From positions 1 to 20,011 of IMG/VR virus record IMGVR_UViG_3300047443_000141: a stretch of DNA of 20,011 bases; one strand, 5' to 3'. Below the pieces are notes generated by a model that saw nothing but the letters and a program-made list of their open reading frames with translations, did no database searches and was not told the DNA's origin. This DNA is from a virus. The stretch's first letter is position 1. Each line of letters opens with the position of its first letter. A program made the translations under genes and the position numbers. Positions 6,265 through 13,356 of this stretch are shown piece after piece.

Positions 6265-6389
6265 GGGGTTCCTTGTCTGGTGGGCGGTTCGCTGGGGTTT
6301 GTGCCTACTGCGGGCGGGCCTGTCGGTCGGGCTGGTGTGCGCCGTTTCCCCGGCCCGAGGGTCGGGCGGCAAACAACGGGCGAGGTCAC
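6261..6389 (-). CDS. possible 42-aa Pro/Arg-rich peptide
   Basis: A GTG at 6389 overlaps the methyltransferase stop as GTGA, and the frame ends in the ATGA junction with the next gene at 6264, so it fills the gap exactly. The peptide is basic and Pro-rich (MTSPVVCRPTLGPGKRRTPA) with no recognised fold. No clear ribosome binding site is visible; translation would have to be coupled. The two matching overlaps are the main evidence. Confidence 0.4.
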   Translation of the reverse strand: MTSPVVCRPTLGPGKRRTPARPTGPPAVGTNPSEPPTRQGTP

Positions 6390-7339
6390 GCGGCTACTGC
6401 GGCTCGTGCGAGGGCTGCGGCGATTGGGGGCGGGCAGGCGTTCCCAACCTGCTGCGAGATGTCGCCCCCGGCCCACGGCCAGTCCGGCGGGAAGCCCTGC
6501 AGCACTCCGGCCTCCGACGCGGTCAGGCGCGGGAGTTCGCGCCCGTCGGGGTCGACGAGCCGTAGCCGCGAGATCTTTCCGGTGACGGTGAACGCCGGCT
6601 CGGCGCTGGTCCGACGGCCGCGGTTCTTCGGATCGCCGCCGGTGCCGTAGTTGGAGATCACGGTGAACGGGCCGCGGTGCGGGAGCGCCTCCCCCATCGA
6701 CACCCACGGCAGCAGGCCCGGGTCGCCCTCGTGCTGCGGGACGCCCTTGCGGTACGGCCTGTGCGTGGGCTTCGGCAGCGCGACGTCGGCCCCGCGTCGG
6801 GCGATCAGCACCGCCCGCTTGCGGGTCTGCGGCAGCCCGTACTGCTCGGTGGCCAGCACGCCGGTGGCGACGCCGTAGCCTTCGCGGCGCAGCACGCCGG
6901 CGTAGGCCTCCCAGACGGGCAGGACGGCCGGCACCTGCTCGAGGACGATCGCCTTGTAGCCGATGCCCTTGTCGATGGCCTCGAGCATCCAGCGGAGGGG
7001 TTCGAGGACGAGGGCGGTGCGCGGGTCGGAGAACACGGTCGGGTCGACGGTCTCGCGGGCCTCGAGGAGCTTGACGCCTTCGAGCACCCGCTCGAGCTCG
7101 GCGCGCCCTTCGCCGTTGCCGGCGATCGTGAACGTCTGGCAGGGCGGCCCTCCGGTGAGGACGGTTGCCGGAATGTCGGCGGGCCCGTAACGGGTGACGT
7201 CGCCGTGCACCGTGGCCAGGCCCGCGGCGACCCGGGTCGCTACCGCGTTCGGGTCCAACTCGATGCCGATGCCGGGCAGTCCGGCACCGTGCTCCAGACC
7301 GCCGGGGCCGGCGAAGAGGTGGAGGGCGAAGGTGATCAT
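6386..7339 (-). CDS. DNA (cytosine-5)-methyltransferase
   Basis: A 317-residue C5 methyltransferase transferring methyl from S-adenosylmethionine to cytosine. Visible motifs are I (LFAGPGG, 8-14), IV (GGPPCQTF, catalytic Cys67), VI (LEQVPAV, 133-139), VIII (QTRKR, 171-175) and X (QVGNACPPP, 297-305). The target-recognition region lies between VIII and X. Motif VI reads EQV rather than the usual ENV. ATG 7339 overlaps the upstream stop (ATGA) and has AAGGAG upstream. There is no restriction enzyme beside it, so it is probably a solitary phage methylase that evades host restriction or marks phage DNA. The recognition sequence cannot be read from the protein. Confidence 0.92.
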   Translation of the reverse strand: MITFALHLFAGPGGLEHGAGLPGIGIELDPNAVATRVAAGLATVHGDVTRYGPADIPATVLTGGPPCQTFTIAGNGEGRAELERVLEGVKLLEARETVDPTVFSDPRTALVLEPLRWMLEAIDKGIGYKAIVLEQVPAVLPVWEAYAGVLRREGYGVATGVLATEQYGLPQTRKRAVLIARRGADVALPKPTHRPYRKGVPQHEGDPGLLPWVSMGEALPHRGPFTVISNYGTGGDPKNRGRRTSAEPAFTVTGKISRLRLVDPDGRELPRLTASEAGVLQGFPPDWPWAGGDISQQVGNACPPPIAAALARAAVAA

Positions 7340-7635
7340 GCGGCTTCTCCTTCCTGGCGCTGGTGCGGGCGGGGCAGGGCGACAACGGCGGCTTGCTCGC
7401 ACAGCGGGCAGGTGCAGCGGCCGTGCGTCGGGGTGGGGCCGGTGGCGGTGGTGCCGATGGGCCAGCCGCCGGTGTGGGCGATCCGGTAGCCGGGCTCGAC
7501 GGGGGCCGCGGCGACCGGGGCCGGCTTCGGGGCGGCGGTGCGGCCGGTGAGCGAGACCAGGTACGCCTTCAGGTCGCCCTGTTCACGCAATGCAGCGATG
7601 TCTTCGATCTCCTGCAGGGTGGGCTCGTGCATCAC
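7336..7635 (-). CDS. unknown protein with a Cys motif, 99 aa
   Basis: A 99-residue protein. It has a helical N-terminus (LQEIEDIAALREQGDLKAYL), a Pro/Ala linker (about 31-50), and a C-terminal CTCPLCEQAA Cys cluster that may bind zinc. GTG 7635 overlaps the HNH stop as GTGA; ATG 7632 is the next codon and may be used instead. Its stop overlaps the methyltransferase start, so the two are coupled. No family is recognised. Confidence 0.7.
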   Translation of the reverse strand: MMHEPTLQEIEDIAALREQGDLKAYLVSLTGRTAAPKPAPVAAAPVEPGYRIAHTGGWPIGTTATGPTPTHGRCTCPLCEQAAVVALPRPHQRQEGEAA

Positions 7636-8219
7636 GCCGCCTTCTTCCGGGCCTTGAGTGCGTTGTTGCAGGCGCGGCAGTACCGCCGGCCGTCGTAGAC
7701 GTGGGTGTTCTCGCTGTCGTAGGGGTGGTCTTGCGGGCAGTGCGTCTTGGTCCCGTTGATGGCCCAGCTCTTGCCGCGACGCGTGTTCTCCGCACCGGTG
7801 ACGGGCTCGAGGTGCTCGACGTTGATGCAGCGCCGGTGCGCGCAGTCGTCGCCGCCCATGCAGGACACATCCCGGTTGTGACAGGTGTGGTCCAGGTCCA
7901 AGCCGTCAGGTATCGCTCCGACCGTCAGTTCGTAGATGGCGCGGTGCGCGAGCTTCTGGGTTCCGTTGACGCTGATCTGGCCGTAGCCGCGGTTGGTGAT
8001 GCAGCCGGTGTACAGAACGCACCCGTCGGGGCCGGGCTCGGATCGCTCGAGCAGCTTCTCGAGCGGCGCGCCGTGGACCACGAGCAGGGTGAAGCTCCCG
8101 GCTCGCTTCTGCTGCCTGCGATACCGGCCGTAGCAGGTCTGGCAACGGCCGCGGGCGTAGTACTTCGCCGAGCCGCACTCGATGCACTGGCGCCCGACGG
8201 GCGCGGACGCGGCGCTCAC
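7632..8219 (-). CDS. HNH endonuclease with N-terminal zinc ribbon
   Basis: A 195-residue protein of the phage HNH type. It has a zinc ribbon (C-x2-C at 12-15 and 26-29), a beta segment (GCITNRGYGQISVNGTQKLA) and the HNH core: HRAIYELTVG (92-101), LDLDHTCHN (107-115) and CINVEHLEPVTGAENTRRG (131-149). The C-terminus has the Cys/His-rich tail HCPQDHPYDSENTHVYDGRR, YCRAC, typical of these enzymes. Free-standing HNH enzymes often nick DNA near replication genes as homing endonucleases. GTG 8219 overlaps the helicase stop (GTGA). Confidence 0.85.
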   Translation of the reverse strand: MSAASAPVGRQCIECGSAKYYARGRCQTCYGRYRRQQKRAGSFTLLVVHGAPLEKLLERSEPGPDGCVLYTGCITNRGYGQISVNGTQKLAHRAIYELTVGAIPDGLDLDHTCHNRDVSCMGGDDCAHRRCINVEHLEPVTGAENTRRGKSWAINGTKTHCPQDHPYDSENTHVYDGRRYCRACNNALKARKKAA

Positions 8220-9580
8220 ACCACGGCCATATCTACAAACCGTGCAAAGTGGCCCTGGAAGGCGACCGTCACGGTGGCCATGGGCCCGCCGCGGTGCTTG
8301 CCGACGATGATGTCGGCCTCGCCGGCGCGGGGACTTTCCCGCTCGTACACGTCGGGGCGATGGAGCAGGATGACGATGTCGGCGTCTTGCTCGATGGAGC
8401 CGGACTCGCGGAGGTCCGAGGCGACGGGGACCTTGTCCTGGCGCTTCTCGGATTCCCGGTTGAGCTGGGCGAGGACGACGATCGTGATGCCGAACTCTTT
8501 GGCCATCAGCTTCAGGTTGCGGGAGATCATCGACACGGCGACCTGGCGGGACTCGGCCGGCGGCGCCTGCATCAGCTGCAGGTAGTCGATGTAGACGACC
8601 CTCAGGCCGAAGGTGCGCACGAGGTTGCGGATGGTGGCGCGCAGGCCGGGCAGGGTCAGGTACGCGTTGTCGTCGATCTTCAAGGGGGCCGCCGAAATGG
8701 TCGGCAGCATCCGCGCGGCGCGCGCGATCACCGCGTTTTCGACGATGCCCTGCTTCACGTGATGCAGGGGAATCTTCACCTCGCCGCACAGGATCGTGGT
8801 GGCGAACTCGGCCTTGCTCATCTCCAGCGACCAGATCGCGGTCGGCACCTTGTTGGTGATCGCGGAGGCGCGGGCGAGTCCCGCCGCAAACGTCGACTTG
8901 CCCATGGCGGGGCGGGCGGCGATGACCACGAACTGGCCGGGCGCGAAGCCTCCGGACAGCACGCCGTCGAGGTCGATGATGCCGGTCGGTACGCGGTCTT
9001 CGAGGGTGGGCGGGGTGACGGCCCGCTCCAGTACCGCGGGCAGCAGATCGCCGAGATCCGCCATCTCCGACTGGCTGGCGGGTCGTACCAGATTGTCGAC
9101 CTCGGCCTGAATGGCGGCGACGTCCGTGTCGGGGTCGAAGGCCGGATTGGTGGCGCGGACCCGGATGTTGGTGCCGAGTGCGGCGGCCCGGCCGGCAATG
9201 GCCGCTCGGGTGACCTCGGTTGCCCAGTACTCGTGGGCGCCGGGGTGGGCGGCCATGTACAGCTCGCCGAGCTCGTACTCGGTCAACGGCCGGGCCGTCA
9301 TTCGGCCTTCCGCGTGCCAGATGGCCAACTTGTGGGCGACGGCCTGCCAGCGGATCGCCGTGCCGGCGAGGGTGGTGGCGAGGTCTTCGACGGCGTACCA
9401 GACCATGCGGTAGCGCTCGTCGCCGATGTCGGCGGGGTCGAACCCGGCGGCGGCGAGGGTGTCGACGCAGCCAGGGTCGGCCATGGCGGTGGCGGAAAGG
9501 ATCCGCTCGGCCTCCGTGTTGCCGGTCGGGGCGAGGGCGGCAGCCTCGTCGGGGCCCCAGACGTCGATGTCGGTGCTCAC
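8216..9580 (-). CDS. dnaB: replicative DNA helicase, DnaB family
   Basis: A 454-residue hexameric 5'-3' helicase that unwinds the fork. The N-terminal helical domain (about 15-190) precedes a RecA-like ATPase core with Walker A ARPAMGKST (222-230), Walker B VVYIDYLQL (about 327-334), SGSIEQDADIVILLHR (393-408) and GKHRGGP (427-433). The length is normal for phage and bacterial DnaB, and no primase domain is fused. I chose GTG 9580 because it forms a GTGA junction with the loader stop and has AAGGGGG upstream. It lies after the loader and initiator genes in one transcript, a compact replisome-loading module. No polymerase is seen, so host enzymes probably complete the replisome. Confidence 0.93.
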   Translation of the reverse strand: MSTDIDVWGPDEAAALAPTGNTEAERILSATAMADPGCVDTLAAAGFDPADIGDERYRMVWYAVEDLATTLAGTAIRWQAVAHKLAIWHAEGRMTARPLTEYELGELYMAAHPGAHEYWATEVTRAAIAGRAAALGTNIRVRATNPAFDPDTDVAAIQAEVDNLVRPASQSEMADLGDLLPAVLERAVTPPTLEDRVPTGIIDLDGVLSGGFAPGQFVVIAARPAMGKSTFAAGLARASAITNKVPTAIWSLEMSKAEFATTILCGEVKIPLHHVKQGIVENAVIARAARMLPTISAAPLKIDDNAYLTLPGLRATIRNLVRTFGLRVVYIDYLQLMQAPPAESRQVAVSMISRNLKLMAKEFGITIVVLAQLNRESEKRQDKVPVASDLRESGSIEQDADIVILLHRPDVYERESPRAGEADIIVGKHRGGPMATVTVAFQGHFARFVDMAVV

Positions 9581-10197
9581 GCGGCAACCCCCTTGCGGCG
9601 GTCGGGGCCGGTGAGGCGGATGACGCTGGAGCCGCACATCTCGGCGAGCCGGGACGCGACCCGCGGGCCCGTCACTTCGGACAGGGCGCTGGGCAGCACG
9701 TCACACGTGATGATCACGGGCCGCCTGCGGATGTACCGCTCATCGAAGATCTCGAACAGTCGTTCCTGCGTCCACGTCGACGGACGGGCCGCGGCCAGGT
9801 CGTCGATGAACAGCAGCTCGACGTTCTGCAGCTTCTTCGACAGCGCGCGCCCTTCGCCCTCCGGAGCGTCGGGGCGAAGCGCGTCGAACAGGGCGGTCGA
9901 GCGGTACGCCTTGATGATCGGCGAGCCCTGCCACGGCTGGCCCGGCGCGTACTGCGCCTCCAGCCAGCTGCGGCACGTCTTCCACGCGGTGTGCGTCTTG
10001 CCGACACCGATCGCGCCGGTGAGGAACAGGCTCCGGCCGCCGAAGCCGGCAATCCAGTCGGCGACCTCCTGCGGCAGCTCGATGGGCTTGCGGTAGATGT
10101 CCGGGGTCTCCTCGTCGAACCGGTTGAGCGCCACGGACTGACGCTCCAGCAGGACGGTTTCGCGGGGGCTGAGCTCGTCAGCGGAAGCGGAGGTCAT
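9577..10197 (-). CDS. helicase loader, DnaC/IstB-like AAA+ ATPase
   Basis: A 206-residue AAA+ ATPase of the DnaC/IstB/DnaA group. It has Walker A GAIGVGKT (61-68), Walker B LLFIDDLA (128-135), a sensor I-like VIITCDVLP and an arginine-finger region RVASRLAE (179-186). Such proteins load DnaB onto DNA at the origin. ATG 10197 follows AGGAGA at six bases; an in-frame ATG at 10212 has no site. It overlaps the end of the initiator gene by 20 bases and the helicase start by four. IstB transposition helpers share the fold, but the neighbouring dnaB argues for a replication role. Confidence 0.88.
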   Translation of the reverse strand: MTSASADELSPRETVLLERQSVALNRFDEETPDIYRKPIELPQEVADWIAGFGGRSLFLTGAIGVGKTHTAWKTCRSWLEAQYAPGQPWQGSPIIKAYRSTALFDALRPDAPEGEGRALSKKLQNVELLFIDDLAAARPSTWTQERLFEIFDERYIRRRPVIITCDVLPSALSEVTGPRVASRLAEMCGSSVIRLTGPDRRKGVAA

Positions 10198-11056
10198 CGG
10201 GGTTCTCCTCATCGTCGTGGGAGGCAGTGGGCGGGCCCTGCGGTGCGCGCTTGGCCTGGTCGGCGGTGGCTTGGCGGCGAAGGGTGGGGTACTTCTCGCG
10301 GAGCTTGGCCGGGCTGAGGATGTGCGCCTGCCAGAAGCTGTTGGCGTGGGCCCAGTCGATGGCGGTCATGGCCTGGTCCGGGGTGATCCCGTCGATGTCG
10401 AACAGGCGCCGCATGTCGGTTCGCCACTTGGCGCTGATGCGGGGGCGCTTGTCGCCGCCGTTCTCGATCACGGTGGCGAGGTGCTTGCAGACCTGCTCGA
10501 CGTCCTCGCGAGGAAGGTCATCCGAGGACTTCGCAGAAGTTCGAGAAGTCTTTTGTTCTTCTTCTGTCTCTGTCTCTGTCTCTGGTTCGCTTTTGCTTCG
10601 CGGTTGCTTCACCAAATCCGAAGCAAGTGCTTCGTCGTTTGCTTCGGCAGTGGAAGCGGCTCGACGGGACTCTCCGGAGCGCTTGCCACCCCTCTGACCT
10701 GCTGCTGCTCGCTTGGCTCGGAGGTCTGCGACCTCGGAAGCGGAACGCTGGTGGTCGAGGTAGTCGTGGATGACGTAGGCGTCGGGCGCTGCGGGAGGGC
10801 AGCTGGGGCAGGCGTGTTCGCCTTCGTGCCACAAGCCAACGCGAACCAGTGCCGAAGCACTTGCTTCGGGATTGCTTCCGTCCGTGAGCCGGCGGACAAG
10901 GCGCTTGGAGATGACGCCGTCGGTGAGCTGCCGGGAGGCATAGGCGAGTCCGCAGATGTACAGCCAGCCAGCTTCCCCACCCGCCTCGATGATCTTCGGG
11001 TGGTCCGGCAGACCGTCGTGCACCTTGACGTAGGTGCGCTTGTCCTTCTCGGTCAT
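10178..11056 (-). CDS. phage replication initiator-like (DnaD/O-like) protein
   Basis: A 292-residue protein in the position of a phage initiator or replisome organiser. Residues 1-100 look like a winged-helix domain (TYVKVHDGLPDHPKIIEAGG, GWLYICGLAYASRQLTDGVI). Residues about 115-185 are a charged, low-complexity linker including ETETETEEE. The C-terminal part (RPRISAKWRTDMRRLFDIDG, AMTAIDWAHANSFWQAHILS) matches the type of domain that recruits helicase or loader. The loader and DnaB follow directly. The linker-coding DNA has weak GC3 and carries repeats resembling an origin. ATG 11056 has only a weak upstream purine run. Assignment rests on domain layout and context, not on clear homology. 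Confidence 0.75.
   Translation of the reverse strand: MTEKDKRTYVKVHDGLPDHPKIIEAGGEAGWLYICGLAYASRQLTDGVISKRLVRRLTDGSNPEASASALVRVGLWHEGEHACPSCPPAAPDAYVIHDYLDHQRSASEVADLRAKRAAAGQRGGKRSGESRRAASTAEANDEALASDLVKQPRSKSEPETETETEEEQKTSRTSAKSSDDLPREDVEQVCKHLATVIENGGDKRPRISAKWRTDMRRLFDIDGITPDQAMTAIDWAHANSFWQAHILSPAKLREKYPTLRRQATADQAKRAPQGPPTASHDDEENPDDLRFR
10527..10583. other. AT-richer pyrimidine tract with CTGTCT tandem repeat (candidate unwinding region)
   Basis: This stretch starts with an inverted repeat GACTTC (10527-10532) / GAAGTC (10545-10550) and continues as an almost pure pyrimidine run on the plus strand, ending in a tandem CTGTCT repeat that codes for ETETETE. It is much less GC-rich than the surroundings. 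It adjoins the TTGCTTC cluster at 10593-10645 and could be the DNA-unwinding part of an origin. Confidence 0.45.
10593..10645. repeat. TTGCTTC iteron cluster A (candidate origin)
   Basis: TTGCTTC occurs at 10593-10599, 10604-10610 and 10639-10645, and its complement GAAGCAA at 10620-10626. The last forms a palindrome CGAAGCAAGTGCTTCG at 10619-10634. The first two copies are 11 bp apart, one helical turn. The same unit recurs in cluster B at 10852-10878. The repeats force A/T-ending codons that neighbouring genes avoid, which points to selection on the DNA itself. Confidence 0.6.
10852..10878. repeat. TTGCTTC iteron cluster B (candidate origin)
   Basis: The 18-bp perfect palindrome CCGAAGCACTTGCTTCGG (10852-10869) contains TTGCTTC at 10861-10867, and a second TTGCTTC follows at 10872-10878, again 11 bp away. 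Its 16-bp core is the exact reverse complement of the palindrome in cluster A, 233 bp away. It lies in the N-terminal coding part of the initiator-like gene. Confidence 0.6.
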
Positions 11057-11124
11057 CGGAACTTCTTTCAGAGAGAGCTAGAGGGGTTTTGGGCGCGTGG
11101 AACCAGGGCGCTTAGGGCGGTGTG

Positions 11125-11157
11125 TTCAACCCCTCCCCGCTGTAGCTATCATAGCTA
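11125..11157 (+). promoter_or_regulatory. promoter and TAGCTA operator of the Phd-like gene
   Basis: TTCAAC (11125-11130) and TATCAT (11147-11152) fit -35 and -10 hexamers with a 16-bp spacer. The -10 is framed by two TAGCTA palindromes (11143-11148 and 11152-11157). Phd/YefM proteins bind short palindromes over their own promoters, so this is a likely autoregulatory site. It also lies in the shared space with the divergent initiator gene. Confidence 0.5.
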
Positions 11158-11186
11158 AGAAAGGCGTCAAAGCTAAGGAGACTAAG

Positions 11187-11507
11187 ATGACCATTGCGGC
11201 TATCAGCTACGATCTGCTCATGAGCGAGCGGCCGACCGTCCACCGGAACCAGATCGCCGAGGCGCGCAACGTCCTCGGCAAGGTCATCGCCCGTGCGCGC
11301 TTCGCCGGCGAGCCCACCGTGCTCGTCAACCGCGGCGAGGAAGCAGCCGTGATCGTCAGCTACGAGGACTACGCCACGCTGCGCGAACTCCGCGCCTACG
11401 TGGAGGAGCTCGAAGGCGGCGACACGCCGGACGCGAAGCACAAGGCGCGCATCCTCGGCGAGGCATTGGCCACGGCCAAGCACCGCGCGGCTCTCGACTC
11501 GACCTGA
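11187..11507 (+). CDS. Phd/YefM-family antitoxin-like regulator, no toxin beside it
   Basis: A 106-residue Phd/YefM-like protein. The N-terminal DNA-binding fold is visible as TVHRNQIAEARNVLGKVIAR, then EPTVLVNRGEEAAVIVSYED, followed by a helix YATLRELRAYVEELEGG. The tail (DAKHKARILGEALATAKH) would normally wrap a toxin. ATG 11187 has AAGGAG six bases upstream. The only downstream element is a terminator, and the neighbours are replication genes, so no RelE/Doc/YoeB-type toxin is present. It may be an anti-toxin decoy against host modules or a regulator of the divergent initiator gene. Confidence 0.85.
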   Translation: MTIAAISYDLLMSERPTVHRNQIAEARNVLGKVIARARFAGEPTVLVNRGEEAAVIVSYEDYATLRELRAYVEELEGGDTPDAKHKARILGEALATAKHRAALDST

Positions 11508-11530
11508 CCTCATCGCTCCTCCTCTCCTCC

Positions 11531-11555
11531 AAGCCCCGCCTGTACGGCGGGGCTT
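11531..11555. terminator. bidirectional terminator between converging genes
   Basis: AAGCCCCGCC (11531-11540) pairs perfectly with GGCGGGGCTT (11546-11555) around a 5-base loop. It lies between the Phd-like gene ending at 11507 and the minus-strand regulator ending at 11569, and the arms give A/T ends on both strands. Confidence 0.85.
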
Positions 11556-11568
11556 CGTCGTGTGCGGG

Positions 11569-12561
11569 CTAGGCGGCTTTGACCAGCTGAGGCTTCGCCG
11601 GTTCCGCCTTGGCCGGCGCGGGGTGCCGTTTGAGCGCCTGGTGAAGGTGCGGCCGGGTGACGTCGAGCCGTTCGGCGGCCTGCTCGGTGGTGAGCCCGGA
11701 GACCCGCATCAGTTCGCGGGCGTCGTGGGCGAGGTCGGCTTCCCGGGTGGTTGCGGCGGCGCGGGCGCGGAAGCGTTCCTGGTTGAGCTCCTGCATGGAC
11801 AGGTGGCCGTGCTCGTCGAGCCACTCGGCATGCGCCTGCTCGCAGCGTGGGCACATCGGCAGCTGCTGGCGCTGGTGCATCCAGTAGCCGCGGTCCGACC
11901 CGCAGTGCCCGGTCCACTCGGGTTCGGCGTTCGGGTCGTCGATGTCGTCCCAGGCTCCGAGGGGCGGCCAGCCTTCGCGGAGTGCGCGGGCGCGGGCGGC
12001 GCTGTCGGTTCCCAACTGGTCCCGGAGGACCGCGACGGCTTCCCGGACGGCCATGTCGGTCTTGAGGGTGACGTGGCCGTAGGCGCCGCGGGCGATGTCG
12101 ATGAGGCGGGTTTCCGCGGTGTCCATGATCGCGCCGACCTTGCGCGGGCCGTGGCCGGCGGCGTACAGGCCGCGGACGCGCCGCATGGTTCCGATGGAGG
12201 GCCGGTAGCCGTCGGCGCTGAAGTCGCCAACCCGGACGGCGAGGATGCGTTCGGCCTGGCTGCGCTGGCATTGCGCGTCGGGTCGGCGGAGGAGGCGGCT
12301 GATGGTGGACTGGTTGACGCCTGCCTGGCGGGCGATGAGGCCCTGGGTCATTCCGGCGGCCAGGCAGTCGCGGAGGTGGGCGAGGACGGGGGCGGCGTTC
12401 ATGCGGCGGGGGCGTCCGGCGAGGCGGTCGAGGGTGCGTTCTTGGCCGGCCCGGGAGGCGCAGGCGACGCACTTGGGGCAGCGGCATGGCGGGCGGCTTC
12501 CGCTGGCGGTTCCCTTGTAGCGGCCCTGCGTTCCGTGCGGCGGTGTGGGGCGGGTGCTCAT
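11569..12561 (-). CDS. double-HTH Cys-motif actinophage regulator, 330 aa
   Basis: A 330-residue protein. The N-terminus has HGTQGRYKG followed by Cys26, Cys28, Cys31 and Cys34 (PPCRCPKCVAC). This motif is common at the start of actinophage DNA-binding proteins. A helix-turn-helix follows at about 60-93 (HLRDCLAAGMTQGLIARQAG, VNQSTISRLLRR). A central Cys pair lies in GYWMHQRQQLPMCPRCEQAH, and a second HTH is near the C-terminus (LTTEQAAERLDVTRPHLHQA). It is probably a DNA-binding regulator, possibly of late genes. ATG 12561 overlaps the upstream stop (ATGA) with GGAGG upstream. It is the last gene of this run, facing a terminator. Confidence 0.8.
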   Translation of the reverse strand: MSTRPTPPHGTQGRYKGTASGSRPPCRCPKCVACASRAGQERTLDRLAGRPRRMNAAPVLAHLRDCLAAGMTQGLIARQAGVNQSTISRLLRRPDAQCQRSQAERILAVRVGDFSADGYRPSIGTMRRVRGLYAAGHGPRKVGAIMDTAETRLIDIARGAYGHVTLKTDMAVREAVAVLRDQLGTDSAARARALREGWPPLGAWDDIDDPNAEPEWTGHCGSDRGYWMHQRQQLPMCPRCEQAHAEWLDEHGHLSMQELNQERFRARAAATTREADLAHDARELMRVSGLTTEQAAERLDVTRPHLHQALKRHPAPAKAEPAKPQLVKAA

Positions 12562-12839
12562 CGTCCGGCCTCCTCTCGTGTGGGCTGGTTCCAGGCGCGG
12601 CGGATGGTCCAGTAGTCGTCGCAGGCTTGCGGGGTGGCGGTCTGCCGTGGTGCGGGCCGGCTTTGCATGCGGGCGAGGTCCCAGTGGTGCCGCATCCGGC
12701 GTCCGGTCCAGATGGCGCAGTGGGTGGTCCAGTAGCCGGCGGTGACGGTCACGGCCGCGGTGGTGACGGCGAGGATCGTGGCGGATATGGCCAGGCCCCA
12801 GTAGGCGGCGTCGAGGACGGCGGCCAGGTTGTCCCTCAC
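12558..12839 (-). CDS. small membrane protein, 93 aa
   Basis: A 93-residue protein with one clear transmembrane helix at about 12-38 (YWGLAISATILAVTTAAVTV) followed by a basic, Trp-rich cytoplasmic-type tail (RRMRHHWDLARMQSRPAPRQ). GTG 12839 overlaps the upstream stop (GTGA) and has GGAGG five bases before it. Its partner upstream is another mini membrane protein. Holin-like or superinfection roles are possible but nothing in the sequence decides. Confidence 0.7.
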   Translation of the reverse strand: MRDNLAAVLDAAYWGLAISATILAVTTAAVTVTAGYWTTHCAIWTGRRMRHHWDLARMQSRPAPRQTATPQACDDYWTIRRAWNQPTREEAGR

Positions 12840-12952
12840 GTCCGCCTCCAGGGCTTGCTGCACAGCCAGCCGATGAGGACTCCGAGCCCGCTGGAGGCGA
12901 CGAGACCGAGGTACAGCCAGCCGAGGTTCGCGTGGTTGAGGCGGTCCATCAC
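12836..12952 (-). CDS. mini membrane protein, 38 aa
   Basis: A 38-residue peptide with a single hydrophobic helix (GWLYLGLVASSGLGVLIGWL) and a short basic C-terminus (CSKPWRRT). It starts at GTG 12952, overlapping the upstream stop, or at the adjacent ATG 12949. Its own stop overlaps the next start. The hydrophobic stretch and the fit in the chain support it; function is unknown. Confidence 0.6.
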   Translation of the reverse strand: MMDRLNHANLGWLYLGLVASSGLGVLIGWLCSKPWRRT

Positions 12953-13356
12953 GCTGCCCGCCTTTCCTGCCGGCGGGCGGCCCTGCGTGCGGCGCGTTCT
13001 TCGCGGCGGCGGGCGGCGACCATTTCCCGCATGGCGACGGGGACGCCGATCCACACGTGGACGAGGGACTGGTGGGCGCGCTGGCTGCCGCCGAAGCCGT
13101 GGTGGCGGATGATCCCCGCGTCCTGCAGACGTGCCGGAAGCGATCCCCACTGGCTGGCCGGGCGGAGCGGGTCGGGCAGCTGCTTGCGGGCGGCGACGTC
13201 GGCGATCGTGAACGGTTCACGGGAGTCCGCGGCCTCAACGAACGCGTCCCAGACCTCGGTGACCCAGGCTTCGAAGTCGTCGACTATGCGGCGGGAGACG
13301 GACGGGGCCGCGGCGGCGAGTTCGGAGCCGTCGAAGGCGGGTGCGATGTGGGTCAT
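12949..13356 (-). CDS. winged-helix-like phage protein, 135 aa
   Basis: A 135-residue protein. The middle resembles a winged helix (EPFTIADVAARKQLPDPLRP, WGSLPARLQDAGIIRHHGFG, VHVWIGV), as found in many phage early proteins. The C-terminus is a very basic helix (MREMVAARRREERAARRAAR). ATG 13356 overlaps the stop of the preceding gene (ATGA) with AAGGAG upstream. It is probably a DNA-binding protein; the target is unknown. Confidence 0.65.
   Translation of the reverse strand: MTHIAPAFDGSELAAAAPSVSRRIVDDFEAWVTEVWDAFVEAADSREPFTIADVAARKQLPDPLRPASQWGSLPARLQDAGIIRHHGFGGSQRAHQSLVHVWIGVPVAMREMVAARRREERAARRAARRQERRAA

Noticed and set aside
7590-8585. A 331-codon plus-strand frame over the HNH gene
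   Set aside because: Antisense shadow of the HNH and helicase genes, with no motif.
8249-10096. A 615-codon open frame on the plus strand
   Set aside because: It is the antisense of the dnaB and loader genes, which have clear catalytic motifs; long antisense frames are expected in GC-rich DNA.
10563-10584. CTGTCT tandem repeat as CRISPR or microsatellite array
   Set aside because: Too short, no spacers, in-frame with the initiator linker (ETETETE); it is treated as part of the candidate origin.
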